Shown here: positions 49,041 to 61,925 of the stretch, in pieces
Layout of the letters: every line of letters starts with the position of its first letter
Position numbering within the stretch: position 1 is the first letter of the stretch
Origin: Epiperipatus broadwayi
Lineage: Eukaryota; Onychophora; Udeonychophora; Euonychophora; Peripatidae
NCBI GenBank assembly: GCA_028023455.1
Contig: JAQFVV010006837.1
Location: 64,001-128,000 of the forward strand
Length of the DNA: 64,000 nt
Direction of reading: 5' to 3'
The notes under the pieces: model-generated
Databases searched by the model: none
What the model was told of the DNA's origin: nothing
Seen by the model: only the letters and a program-made list of their open reading frames with translations
Made by a program: the position numbers and the translations under genes

Positions 49041-52000
49041 ACCCTCATTTAAAACACTACTGTGAATTTTTTCTTGAATTAATAAATGTAATGAATAGTA
49101 TAGAGAAAGTCTTTGCCTAATACTCTATTCTGATGTGATGAAGTTCTAATATCTTTATAAAGTTTTCTGCCCTTAAATATAAGAATTTTAAAACCATATC
49201 CCAGATATTTTTTATTTGTAAGCAGTACAATTCAAATATAACTTAAAATTCAGTTTTTTAATGAAATCTTTAAGAGCAATTTGCCTTCATGAATCATCAA
49301 TGTAAGAGTATGAAAGATAATAATTTAATAGTTTTACACAATGATGTTAATTAGTTCTACTTAAGGTTAAAAAATGAATGGAAATTAGATGACAATCCTT
49401 ATTACATCTATATCCTCCAAATGATTCTGGCTTATGATCTTCTACAATCTTCTTTAATTATACAAGCTTACAATAAATGGCTATGGAATAGAAGAGTAAT
49501 TCTCTCCAAAGACACATCATATTGAAAGTAGAACTAATCATATAATATTTTGTTGTATTAATTTATTATGATACAAGATAAAGACCCATTATTTTAACAA
49601 TGTTGAATACAATTCATTATTGTTTTTATGCTGTGACCAAATTTTTTTTAGCATCATTAATTTTCTTGGTATTTCAACTTCCAAAAGTTTCACCCTAAGT
49701 CACTCTATAAAATGTCAAAATAATACTCATAAAGTCTATGTAAAAATTCTATTATTTTTAAATATTTTAAACTGCTACTAAAAATGTTACAAAAGATTAA
49801 ATACCACTTGAAAGTTATCAGATTCGACTCCAGTATTAATATATAAAAGCAAAAAAAATAATATAAAAACTAAACTTGATGTATAATAACAAACAACTAT
49901 TCTCTATGCATCAAAATTTTTACATTTGTTTCCATATTTCAAAATTCTTGACAAATGATTTTATTTTTACACTCAGATGTACTGCCATATTAATCTATTC
50001 ATCATGAAAACTAAATTACTTCATTTGCACTACAGTCGGGTTCAGAGTCATTCAATCACATTTGTTGAATGGATTCATATTCATGTGATGATAAACACTT
50101 GCACTAAAATGTGTTTTGATTGATTTTAGTTTTATCTAAATTATTCAATGAAAATCAATGCTAAAAATTAATGATTCAACTGTTACAAGAAAATATTCAC
50201 TGCACATATACAACTTTAGCTTTTATAAAATCAGAAAATACAAATTGACATATAATTTATTATTTCTCAGAAGTAAATGATGCATACATTCAGTTTTTAC
50301 TTAAATATATTTGTTTTTAATAAAAAAATAATAAACTCATAATTTCTTACTGAAAAGCAGGAAGTATGTAATATTAAATAAGAAATGCCCATTAATCAAT
50401 GATGTTATATATTTTTTTGTAATTGCAAATTGAATTTTAATATTTAAAAAAAAATTAATCTCTTGAAAATATTCTTTATGAAAATTAATTTTGCTGATAA
50501 TTAGGGGAATTTTTTTTTGCTAGAATATATATTTTTTAGTTTGAAGGCTAAAATGAAGTCTTTTGTTTCAATTATTAACTCACAACAGCGACAATATTGC
50601 TCCTAAAACATATTTGTTTTATATAATTATTCCAGATTTGATTTTTATTATAAGCATTATTTATAATAAATATTAAAATATTTGTATAAAAAAATATAAA
50701 ATGGCAAAAATTTAGAAAAGTTTCTAATTGGAATCAGTTGTTTTCTTACAGTCAGTTATTATAATGAAATAAATTTGCTTTTTATTATTATGAGCATTAG
50801 TTACAATAAGTATTATATGTTTAAAAAAGTAAAAAAAAATAATGATCATTTGCAAAAGACAAATAATTTATAGCCATTTAGACTATAAGCAGTACATAAA
50901 TAGTGCTAAATTTGAAAAAGGGAGCATAAAATGTATGCTATGCAAACTAAATTGAAACTAATATGATGGAGATCTATTCAATTAATATATATGAAATTAA
51001 GGCATGTAAAAATTTATACCAGCATCACATATTGGTTGTAGCTATTAGGGATTGATTTCAATGTATTATTTAAGATTATTTTTGTTTTTTGAAGTAATAA
51101 TTTTAATGAAATTTTAAAAATGTAAATGTTTAATAAACTGCACACATAAAAATTAATTCTTTGGCCTGGGATTCAATGCAAGATAAAAAAAATATTTTAA
51201 ATGTTTTTACAGACAGATATGCTGACACAATTTGTTTCTAATAATAGTTTCAATACATTTATTATTTATACATTCATTTTAAGAAACTTAAATTTTACTT
51301 ATATTTTTTCTTGAAAAATGAAGCCAAAACAAATAAATACACTTCTTTTTAAACTATTATTATAGTTACTATTACTTAATAATTTATTATTTATTCCAAT
51401 TATAACATTCATTTCTTATAGTTCTTTTCTTAAGAAGTTTAAAAGTATAGGTATTCATTATATGATTAGTTTTAAAAAAGCAAATATTCAAAAATTTTAT
51501 TTTATTTGAAAATGTTTGAAAAATATTCTTTACTTTCTATTTCAATTTCAAAAATATAATTTGTAAAAATATGATAAAAAACACATTTTTTTGAAGCAAA
51601 TATATTTAAAAATAGGTCTAATTGTTTATTTTATACAGATTATAAAAATGCTCTATTCTTGAAGGTCTGTTTGATAGAATTACCTATTATTAAATTTATA
51701 ATATAAAATGGCGGAATAATTTAATTAATTGTAAAGTAGTGATTCAACATCTAAATGATCTTAGAATGACTCATTATTAGATAAAATATATATATAAATA
51801 AGCCAACTGATTGAATTTATTGTGTTCAACATGTTAACTGAATTTTTGAACATCATACTACTTTTCATAAATTAATCTTATGATTATGATAAACATTTTT
51901 CAATTCTCTAAAAATATGATACTATAATAAATAGTGATAAAATGTATAAAGCAATTGCAGACTGTTGCCAATCATAATAAAATGCTATTGTATGATTATA

Positions 52001-53119
52001 ATATTCTATTACCTGGTAAATTCATTTATTTTTAATTGAAACTTAAAATATACATCTATAGTGTTGTTTTTTGTGATGTTCTAAAATCGTAAAGCTAAAA
52101 TAAAATAAAAAGAAATGAATTTTATATTTGATGGATAATTTTAATATAAATCAGTTTACTAATAGAAAATAAGAGTAATAATCAAACTGTTTGCCATTTG
52201 GGATTACGTTTAGCACTTAAATACATCGTTATATTTGGTTTCTTAATAGCATTGTCGATTTTATATCTTTAGTTGACTATGTATCTTTTCAATGAATGAT
52301 TCACATTGTCAAAATTCGGCGATAATTCAATTCAAATCACTAAGTTAGTACTTAAAAAGATAATTATTTATTAAAAGACTTAAGTTTATATGTTTTTTTG
52401 TTTGTGAAGAGAATGTTAATGAATAATTATATAAAGTAAGAAAATTAAAAATTACGAGCTAACACAGTCATTAAATAGAAACTAGAAATGACATTCAAAG
52501 CAATTTTTATGGGAAGAATTGGGTGTGTCTTATGACAATATTCTCTTTATAGTTATAAAATGTTATTACAAAATGTAATGTCTTACTGTATAATTTGTTA
52601 CTTTAATTAAATACTGTGGGCTCCACAACTCTTCACATTAACAATAAAACATCCCACATGATAAATTAGCAACCACAACAAAGTAAGACATTTTCTCAAG
52701 TAATTATCAAATTCAATTTATAGCAAACAAGTGAAATATAAAACTTTATATATTCATCATATCTTAATTTAAAATTATTTACTAAAAAATACCAAAAGAG
52801 TTTTGCAGTTTTGAAAATTGTATTCATAAAAAAAATTAATGAAATAAAAAATGTGTAATTCATCCACCCACCAGGTGTCTAATTACATATAACATGATTA
52901 AAAACATTATGAAAATTTATTTAAGTTGTAATGAAAGTGTAAATTAAATTCATCATAAATATTTTAATAAATATTCATTTTATATTTGTATTATGAAATG
53001 ATAATAGTTTTATACCAAACAAAACAATAAGAGAAAAAAAGATCCCCAGTGCCACAATGCTTACATGAGAAATGACTCAAATACATACTCCTTCAAGCAG
53101 CCACATATTATTTTATTTT
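49041..53119. other. AT-rich, nothing recognised
   Basis: Four kilobases with no supported feature beyond homopolymers. Confidence 0.5.
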
Positions 53120-53290
53120 TACAATCAATCTTCAATTCAAAACTGAGTTAATGTGTTGAATTTAGACTAAAATAACCAATTGCATTGAATCCAGATCTGA
53201 GATATACACTGATGAAGACCTTAACTCAGAAACTAATCTAGAATGCATGTAGGGTAACATTAAATATGGATTTAACAATAATTATGATCT
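53120..53290 (+). repeat. Old relic of the hammerhead-bearing repeat
   Basis: Aligns with the ribozyme region of the 43.7 kb unit: TTGCATTGAATCCAGATC, CACTGATGAAGACC, CTCAGAAACTAATCTAG, then ACATTAAATATGGATTT. Core CTGATGA is at 53209-53215 and GAAAC at 53229-53233, but the pair before the cleavage site is lost (ATC for GTC), and stems I and II no longer pair well. It is a third, much older family member, without terminal repeats. Confidence 0.6.
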
Positions 53291-53770
53291 ACTATCTATT
53301 GATAGATGACAGAAATATAGTAGTAAACAGTTTATTAAATATCATGACTCTTCCATCTTACATTTACCATCTATATTATGAGTAGCAACATATTTTTATC
53401 TATTCTTGAAACTACTATTATATAAATGAATGGCCATCTATATACATCAGGTTATAGTGAAATCAAATTAAGGCTAATTTCCTTACTGTTTGAGAAGCAT
53501 TAGAATGCTCATATATATCCCATAATGATCTTTCTTTCTTTTACTATTATCACAGTAATGACATGATTTAAACACAAGCCAACTTAAATGTTTGACACTA
53601 AATCATCAATTATATGTTTTAATCTTGGCATTCTTATATGATGTCAACTGATTAGTTATGGTTGCAATAGTGTCTCTAGAACAGTGATACAATGGGATGC
53701 TGATTATATGTTAACATAGCATTGACATCTAATGGTTGATTTGTTAACCATATAATAGATCACTCTAGAG

Positions 53771-54137
53771 TAAGAGTGCCAAACATTTTAGCATTTAAGG
53801 ACCACACATTAAACATACAAATCTGCCAAAAGCTGATAGGTCCACACATGTTTGTGACATCCACCACCCACCACACAGAAAAATTAAAAAAGTTCTTACA
53901 AAATAATCCTAAGTATGCAGCAATCCATTCATTTATATATTTTTTTATTATAAAAGTAAATAAGAGAAACAAAACCAATTTGATATTTAACATTGTATTT
54001 CAGTGTGAATGTACATTTATTTTAATGAAATTGTGATGTGTTATTACAAAAAAAAATTCATATTGTTTTAAATAAGTATATAATGTTGCATTAGCCACAT
54101 TTGTAGTGATTCTCAGGCCACAAGTTGAATACCCTTG
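53771..54137. mobile_element. hAT-type MITE (367 bp) with 8 bp target duplication
   Basis: Flanked by CTCTAGAG at 53763-53770 and again at 54138-54145, the 8 bp duplication expected of hAT transposons. Left end TAAGAGTGCCAAACA; right end, reverse-complemented, CAAGGGTATTCAACTTGTGG. These are imperfect terminal inverted repeats of the CAGGGGTGTCCAAC type. Subterminal GGACCACAC and GGCCACAAG are also typical. The overlapping open frames on both strands (53776-54036 and 53760-53993) are by-products; no transposase is present. Confidence 0.85.
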
Positions 54138-54439
54138 CTCTAGAGTTAGTGAATTTTTGAAAGAGATTTAATAAAATTTTCTCTCAGATAGGTAGTTCAT
54201 AATCATCCCAGTTATACATCGAATATTCATCAATAAATCAGCAATTAGCTATACAGCTTGAAAATAAAACAAGGAAGGAAAATTATTCAAAAGCTTTACC
54301 AGAAGCAATTAATATTGGCTTCTGTTTAGTTGACTTGTAAATAATATTTTCCCATAAAATTTGATATAAATTTTGATGCATATTTTGATTTGAAATAGTT
54401 TTTAATATCTTGAAATTATTTAAGTCCCCCAGTCATTGA

Positions 54440-55190
54440 AAAAATCAAATTACTTCAAGAATATATATAATAAACAAATACTTGAAATAAAAAAAAAAAC
54501 ATAACATGGCTGTGGTTAATGACAGAGATACCAAAGACTAATACTAATAAATACCTAGCACTTTTGACATAAGTCCTTATCAAGGCAAAAACTATATTTA
54601 AAAACTAATCTATAAACACGGAAATGGTTATTACACAGACTAATTTATTATGTAAACTATATTAAATAATACAAAATTTTGTAATAATATTGATAATAGG
54701 AGTAATGTCGTGTACTGTATTTTATGTCAATATCCTGATTATGGTGCTGCATATATCAGTGAAACAAAGACCAATATCAAATACCATCTTCAGCCACATA
54801 ATCACACTTATAATAAAGCATAAATAAATGATTTGACTTATTCAGCATTGTATACCTACCAATCTTCTACTGGGCATTTTTCATCCAAAATCTTTTGAGA
54901 TAATAATGCATGAGATACAGGATAAAAAGCATAAAATTAAAGAACCATATATAATCAAAATCACACCTTATGTGGTAAACTCTAAATTAACTAGTTTTCC
55001 TATTAGTTCATACTGGTCTACATAACAGTCATTTCAATGTTTCTTGAGTAGTTTTTATATGTAGTTTTTTGCCTTGACAAGGATTTAGATGGAAAGCATA
55101 GGTATTTATTAATATTATATAAATTTTTATATTTCCATCGGTAAAAACGGCCAGTTTTTTTTTTGTTATTTCAAGAATATTATATATATA
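54440..55190 (+). mobile_element. Penelope-like element remnant with inverted ends
   Basis: The left end (54482-54590) is inverted relative to the right end (55060-55176): CTTGAAATAAAAAAAA with CATAACATGGC against GGCCAGTTTTTTT with TTATTTCAAG, and TAATAAATACCT with CTTATCAAGGCAAAAACTA against TAGTTTTTTGCCTTGACAAG with AGGTATTTATTA. Between the ends lies the GIY-YIG remnant at 54674-55030. The CCTTGATAAGG...GGTATTT end motif belongs to the Penelope/hammerhead terminal style but lacks CTGATGA and GAAAC. No RT domain remains. Confidence 0.6.
54674..55030 (+). pseudogene. GIY-YIG endonuclease domain, broken
   Basis: Frame 54674-54823 reads NVVYCILCQYPDYGAAYISE then TKTNIKYHLQPHNHTY. The family pattern is vvYcI.C..Cg..YiGeT...lk.Rl.eH, with the GIY part as VVY, the YIG part as YIS, and the basic/His region after it. 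After a stop, 54828-54890 gives LYTYQSSTGHFSS (family: tgHsfd). After a frame change, 54901-55020 gives HEIQDKKHKIKEPYIIK, matching RkikEa.yI with the catalytic Glu, and ending SSYW. This nuclease nicks DNA for Penelope-like retroelements. One stop and one frameshift make it inactive. Confidence 0.7.
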
Positions 55191-58139
55191 TAAACGTAAA
55201 ACGTCTGAGAAAGCAATAAACCATATCCAAATAATTTATTCAAAAACGAAATTTCAAATGTAAATATATTTTATCAGAAAATGACCTTATAAGAAAAAAA
55301 AATATTGTATCCAATTCTACACTTACTATTTTATTAAAAATAAGGGGTGGTGAGATATAGTACTAAGGTTTCTAATAAACATTAAAAAAAATTATCAAAG
55401 TTTCTTCGTTAGCTTTACCTGAAAGTCGTCTATTCATATTACAGAAGTTTGATCAAATTTCTTTGCTATATGGCTTCTATTTTTGAAAAAATGTTGAAAA
55501 TAATTGACAATGTGTCTATTTTTGATATAAGAATATTTATAAATAAAATTATATAAGCTTCATCATATATTTATATTGTAAGATTACTTTTCAGTAAGTT
55601 ACTATAGTAATTCCTAAATTTACTTATCATATATGTATATATATACACACAAAGCACAGGAAGGGAAAGTGGTGAATATTTTTTTATTTATACAATTAAG
55701 TTTTACTATTTTTTATTAATCAGTCTTGTGGTAATCCACATGGTTTCATTCAGTGGTGTGTGATAGATTCTGAAGTCCAAATTCCATGAATTGTGACAGA
55801 ATTCTTCCATTTCCAATATTCAAACTTATAAACTCCCAAACAAAAAACAATTTAAATACTTTTCTATTTAGTTCTATATTTGTTATTTTATTTTATGAAT
55901 ACTTTATTTATAATCAATATTTTGTTTGCTTTATACTGACTTAGTAAAAAATCTTTACAGTAAAATGTAACCATTTACAGTCATGATGCAACAGTATCAA
56001 ACCTAGCATTTCAAAGCAAAAACAACAGCAATAACAATAATAGATGTTTTCCAAATATTAGAGAAGTTTTAGTCATTCAAAAGGCTATAAAGAGTGGCAT
56101 ATTCTCGAAAATCAGAATCGCCATTATTCTAAACTTTGCAATCTGGCTATTCAGATGCAAGTGTATATTTGAAAATGCCAATCATGGTGTCTGCAACATC
56201 TATATCAAATTACTCAAGTGACTCAGGAACAGAGAGATTGCTGGCTCTGGATTGGCTTTTCCATGAAACCTGGGCTAAGGTCATCCTCCCAGAAGAGTGA
56301 TAAAGGGCAATGGCCCCCAGTCTTGGACCACATCAAGTTTTACAGAGTGAATGCATTGCAACAGTGTAAAAAAAATATAGCTATGTATAGATAAACATGT
56401 TCAATTGTATCTAATAAATTTTAATTTATTTTAATAAAAAAAATTAGTACAACTAAAAAGTAATCAAATGATTCATCACTCTGGAAGACCACGTGATGTT
56501 TGAGTAGTAGACGGTGATAATACTTTTAACTCTAGAATTTTTCAGTTTATAATTGTACTAAATCTGCATAGGGCAGTAATATTTCTTAGTAAGATTTACT
56601 TTTTTTATTTTGTCATTTATGGAGTTGTCTTCCATCCCATAAAGCCAATAGTCTCTTAATATAATTAATATTCCAATATAAAACAATGATGGAAGAGACC
56701 TTGTAATTTTGTGATGAGGTACTAAATATTAAAGCTTATTGAAGCTTAGAGAAAGCAAGCAAAAATAAACCATCAAAATCGATGATTATATGCATTACTC
56801 TCTTGGTTGCAATATTTAATTTGCTTTGATTTCTGACATAACAATATGTGTTTGGGTATGTATTGAATTATTCAGAGTGGGTATGCATTCACATCAAATA
56901 TTTTACTCCCTCCCATCTAACAGATCCCCATTTACTGACCAAAAAAAGATAGGTAGATAAATTGCTTACAGATACCTACCCAATAGAAACATGATTAATC
57001 TATAAAAAGATAATTTTACTTACAAAAAAAAAATGTATCATTCCATTTAGTTGTAAAATTACATTTTTTAAGAATTGACCCAATAATTTTAATAGCAACA
57101 AGTACTTAAAATTTAATATTACATTTTAGAGTAAAGCAAAAAAAAAAAAGAATAGATTAAAAAATTAAAAATATTTTTAATAATTTCTTACATAAACAAA
57201 TAAATGGGCTTATTAAGTGATATTTGTTAATACTCAATGTATACATATAGGTAAAAGATAAAACAGCTTATAAATATCTCACTAATGAGCAAGGCCTTTT
57301 CTAGAACTCCATTACAGAGAGCCAGTAGAGAAGACACTACCCAATAAACAAGTAAAAAAACAATTAGTGAAAATTTATGGTTTTCCTTTTTTATTTTACT
57401 TTCTAGTTAAGATCTATTTATTGACCAATAATGGTACGACCAGCAGAGTTGGTTATGGACCGTCCAGCTGAAAAAAACCTTATATTTATTTAAAATTTCG
57501 GTGAATCAAATAGAATTAGAGTGAGTCAAACATTTTGTAATGTTTGAATGTAAATAGTTATTTTAATAATCTCCTTATTTGCTGCTCTTATTGTGTAAAG
57601 GTTATAACCCAATTTATTATAGAATTCATTGAATAATAAATGAAATTATTTTTGTAAATAAAATATCTTAAACAATTAGATCATGTTGTCCCAATTTTAT
57701 AAATACTGTATCAGAATAATGGGATAAGATGTTTACTGTTAAGGAAAATTTAGTACTGCCTTTATTTTAAAATGATATAGCAATAAACCTATATGATACT
57801 TATACCACACGTTTTTGAAGGGTTTTATTGCTATGTAGTTTCCTTTAAAATTCTTCCACACCTTTCATGATATTATTTGTCTTTTTATTCATTGCTGTAA
57901 TAATTTTACTTCCAATATTAAGATATTGAGTAAAAGTTTGAGATTTTCTGAGGATGATTTTTATACCATTTTGTAAATTTCCAGATATATGATTCATTTA
58001 ACTGAATCATTTAAAAATATTTTTATATTTTTTTTTCATAAATTGTTAATAATTGTTTTAAAATATATTTATTAAACATAGTAATATACAGTTAAACTTT
58101 ATAAAAATTTACATAGTATTCAAAATGAAACTTGAAAAA
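55191..58139. other. AT-rich; more complex patch 56100-56350
   Basis: 56100-56350 is less AT-rich and includes CCTGGGCTAAGGTCATCCTC and GGGCAATGGCCCCCAG, probably an old repeat or repeat-derived exon; no frame could be followed. Nothing else is supported. Confidence 0.35.
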
Positions 58140-58345
58140 GTCAATGTAGAGAAAAGGGTATCTTAATAGGATTAAGAGGAAAATAAAACTTTCACCCAAG
58201 TATCATCATGTAGACTCACAGGTGAAAGCAGAGAGTCTCACTGCTTGACTTGATCAAGAAGCTTAATAAAGACACTTAGAGCCGAGTCCTGAGAATGACC
58301 AAAGATGAGCCTGCAACGTGTCAACCATAAAGAAAATGTTATAAA
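58140..58345 (+). repeat. Possible Penelope/SINE-type tail relic
   Basis: CCTGAGAATGACC, AGATGAGCC and TGCAACGTGTCAACC followed by an A-rich run near 58289-58345 resemble the CTGA(T/G)GA...GAAACGT terminal motif. The core is too changed to fold as a hammerhead. Confidence 0.3.
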
Positions 58346-58635
58346 GATAGATAATCTTATTGCTGCAAATGATCCCTTCTTAAGTTGTTAATAATTCATT
58401 GTTAAATTGCCAATTTGTAACCACCTTATTTGTATAACTGTCCTTAGCAAAGTATATGTTATCTTTTTATTAAATTTATTTAAATCAGAGCTATGATGAA
58501 AATCTAATATATTGAAACAATTTGAAAGTTCTAGCTTGAATTTATTAGAACATTTCTAAAAGTTAAGAATATTAATTATTAACACTGGCTTTCTTAATAA
58601 CTTTTGTCTCTCTAGCTGTATATTAACATAGTTCA

Positions 58636-59774
58636 GGAATGGCCAATGTATGGTTCATATCCAAACACTGGACATTGAGAGACTAAATGTGGTGCATGAA
58701 ACTTCTGATTATAAATGTAAAAAGTGTACAATTTTAAAAATAATACTGTAATCAAAAAAATAAATTCTATTAATGTTTAAAAATAAAAATTAACAAAAAT
58801 TCAAATCTAAAAAAAAGTTATGTGTCATTATGTAAAAACACATTTGACATCTAATCTTGATGTTTCTACTCCAGAACAAATTCACAATGGTTTTTACCTT
58901 CTGTTTTGTAATTAACATTCATGAGTTGGGCTTTGCTTGTCCTTTGCAACCCTTAAACATTTAAGCCTTAAAAATTTGTTCCTTACAAGATTTATTTTTA
59001 TCCAAAAATATTGAATAAAAAACAAATCAACATCATAATGAATTGATTCAAAATTTTAATCACTCTGTTACTTTCATTAACAAACTTAATTGTGTAAATC
59101 TGTAGTTTTTAACAGTCATTTTATTCTGGGCATATCTGTGAAATTGCTTTATTCTTTTATCATAAGCCTTGCAATTTTGATTTCTTACAAAAAATATTTT
59201 CATCAATGAAATTGATTAAAAAACAAGTGAAATTACAATAGACTGATTCAAAATTTAAAAAATGCTTGGCTGCTTTCATTAATTGAATTTAACTCCAAAG
59301 TTTAAAAATCTGACAAAAACAAAATGGACAAGAATATGTCATTAAAATAAAAAAATATAAGCTTTAGGTTTTTTTCCCCATAAACATTATTATGACAGTA
59401 AAAAATTTCTATATGTTATTTATTTATATTAACATAATATATGCAAATATCAAATAGTAGCACATATATTATATGAACACATAAGCTCATGCATAAAAAA
59501 TAGTACATTCTTTGTTAATTCTATGCTTATTAAATTGCAGATTTTTATCTTCATAATTACTTACTTTAATTTATTTATTTTTTATAATTTTTATAATTTG
59601 ATAATAAATGTAAAAAAAAATATTTTATAAAATACTATAGACTTACTGCATTTGACTTTTTATGTTAAAAAGGTGATATAGATTTTGAGTATATATATTT
59701 GACATATATGTAGAATACATTTAAGGTATATATTTAATATACTGTAATATTGTGGGCACTGGACAACTCTGGCT
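58636..59774. mobile_element. Possible degenerate hAT element
   Basis: Left CAGGAATGGCCAATGTATGG; right end, reverse-complemented, CAGAGTTGTCCAGTGCCCAC. Both look like hAT ends (CAGGGATGGCCAA type). The 8 bp flanks do not match, and no transposase frame could be followed, although two similar ~80 bp blocks (near 59036 and 59226, sharing TTGATTCAAAATTT) lie inside. Confidence 0.3.
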
Positions 59775-61477
59775 ATGCCAATATTACAAAGTCCTTAAGT
59801 TTAGAATATATTAATTAATAAAGAAATAATATTTAATTTTTCAAAATGTTTTTTTATAAAAATAGCACTTCATTTTATCATATTCTTATAAATCTTGATT
59901 TAGATATTTATCTTTAATAAATTATATAATTCTCAAACATTACATTTTAATAATATGAATATATGAAATGTATTATCATTTGTAAATATTTATAAAAAAA
60001 TTAACATTTTATTAAATTTTGTTTTAAATAACTAGAGTTGTGTTTTTCTTCTTTTCTTATTTCTCTTCAATACAACAAGCAGTGTTTATCAAATTAGTGT
60101 AATTAACTGAATATCTTGTTTATACATTGATATAAGAAAAAAAGGAAATTAAAAATAAATTGATTTTGGCATAAAAGACGCATAGAGAATTTTTCTGACT
60201 TATTTTGTAATTAAAATGAGGGAAATAACTGAACAATTCTTTTTTGTAAAAATACATTTAATTGATAAGAGTTTAATTTGTCATATAGGAGACAGAATTG
60301 TGATTGATCAGAAACAAATTTGTTCCAAAAATAGAGGTGTGGGTTAATCAGAAGACCCAAGTGTCTTGTAAAAAGCAGTCATTCTTAACCTACCTATTGA
60401 AGAAGTAAATCAGATGTTGCTGCAGATGCTGAAAAAATGGTATGAGAAAAGTTTTGAACAAGATGTTGAGAAGAGCAGTTTTTTCTGACTCAACTGCTAA
60501 AGAAGAAAGAAGATGCAGAGACACAATTCTTTAAAAATGTTTTCTATATTGAAAAATATGTGATAAGTTTTGATAAAATCTAAACAACTTTCTCTATGTA
60601 ATCGGTCTCACAAAAATGTAAAAAAGAAAAATGCCCCTGAAGTAATCTGCAAAAAAAAACTTGTCCCCAATTAAGACCATTAATGTCTCTATCTATTAGC
60701 CTGCCCTAAAAATTTTATTGGAAAGAAAATGGATAATTTTTTATTCTTTGTTAGCCTGAAATATCCTATTGCAAAATAAAGACAAAGGAAATAACTGTAT
60801 ACAATTAACCAAAAATTAAAAAGTCTTCAAAAAGTACACATACTTGGAAAACCTGTAAATTACAAATGCAAAGAATTCCAAAAAATTTAAAACCATGGTA
60901 TGAAGTTATTTTTTTAGTGTGCACATTAAATTTAGAATTATAAAGGTGTTTTTAAAATTAAATAGCAATTGATATTAATAATTTCATTAGTATTTTTTAG
61001 TTGAACATGTTTTTTTTAATTCAAATGATTTTTAAAATCAAATTTGACATGTCTTTATTTTATATCACCCCTCCATATTATATACAAAAAGGGAAAGCTT
61101 TCTGATTGAAAAGCTATTTTCCAACTTTTGTTATTTAAAGAAATAGCTTAATAAAACCAAAAGTTAATTAATTTAAAAAATAAAAATCAATTGGTTAATT
61201 AATTTTTTAATGAAACTATATTTTCTGATAAGAATGTATAAATCTGAAATACCATACTATCATGCCATTTTTATTTTTTATTATTAATCAATTAGTTTAT
61301 TAAATAAATGTTAAAAATATTCTAGTCTTAATGTCTTTATTCCTCCAGCTATCTGTCACATGAATTGGCAATGTGTGACTTGATTTCAGTAAAGTTTAAA
61401 GTTTGAAGGATTGTTTTCAAATAAACACAGTAAAGTTCTTTTAAAGTAAAGTAAAATAAGCTGTTGTATTTATTTAT
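59775..61477. other. AT-rich, nothing recognised
   Basis: No feature supported. 60360-60560 is slightly more complex but has no frame. Confidence 0.5.
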
Positions 61478-61925
61478 CTCCTGGTCACAGTGACAGTTCA
61501 TAGAGTTCTTGATTCCCAAGCAAGATTAAAGCATAATAGTTAGTTATATGAATGTAAGAATTTATGTTGGCATTTGGACATCCAGATAACACTAAATGAC
61601 ACAAAGGTATCATTTTTAAAGTCCATACACTACATTCTTATATATATTTTATTATTAGAAATTATTTATAGTTGGCCAGCACATTAATAGTAAGTGGCCA
61701 GATAATTGATGATGATCAGCATGTTCAGTATCTCAGCATTATTTGACTTTTTATATTCTGATGGATTACCACAAATATGTGCATCCAGATAATTGTGTTG
61801 TATTTCTGCTCTAAGTTTGGTAGTGTCTCAATAATTAGTCTGTCTATAATGGACAGCTTTGAAATCCAGACACAAGACTGACTTAATTTTTCACTGTTCT
61901 TTGTTGATGGTTGATGATTATTGAT
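61478..61925. repeat. Unclassified dispersed repeat, copy 2
   Basis: Colinear with 34252-34735: CTGGTCACAGTGACAGTT, GACATCCAGATAACA, AAGTCCATACACTACATT, AAGTGGCCAGATAATTGATG, GATCAGCATGTTC, CTGATGGATTACCAC, ATGTGCATCCAGATAAT, GTCTATAATGGACAG, TTTGAAATCCAGACAC. The minus-strand open frame at 61725-61955 is incidental. Confidence 0.7.

Noticed and set aside
53760-54036. Overlapping short genes on both strands
   Set aside because: They lie inside the hAT MITE and overlap each other; no conserved motif.
54500-54590. Second active hammerhead in the Penelope-like ends
   Set aside because: CCTTGATAAGG resembles the terminal motif, but CTGATGA and GAAAC are both absent.
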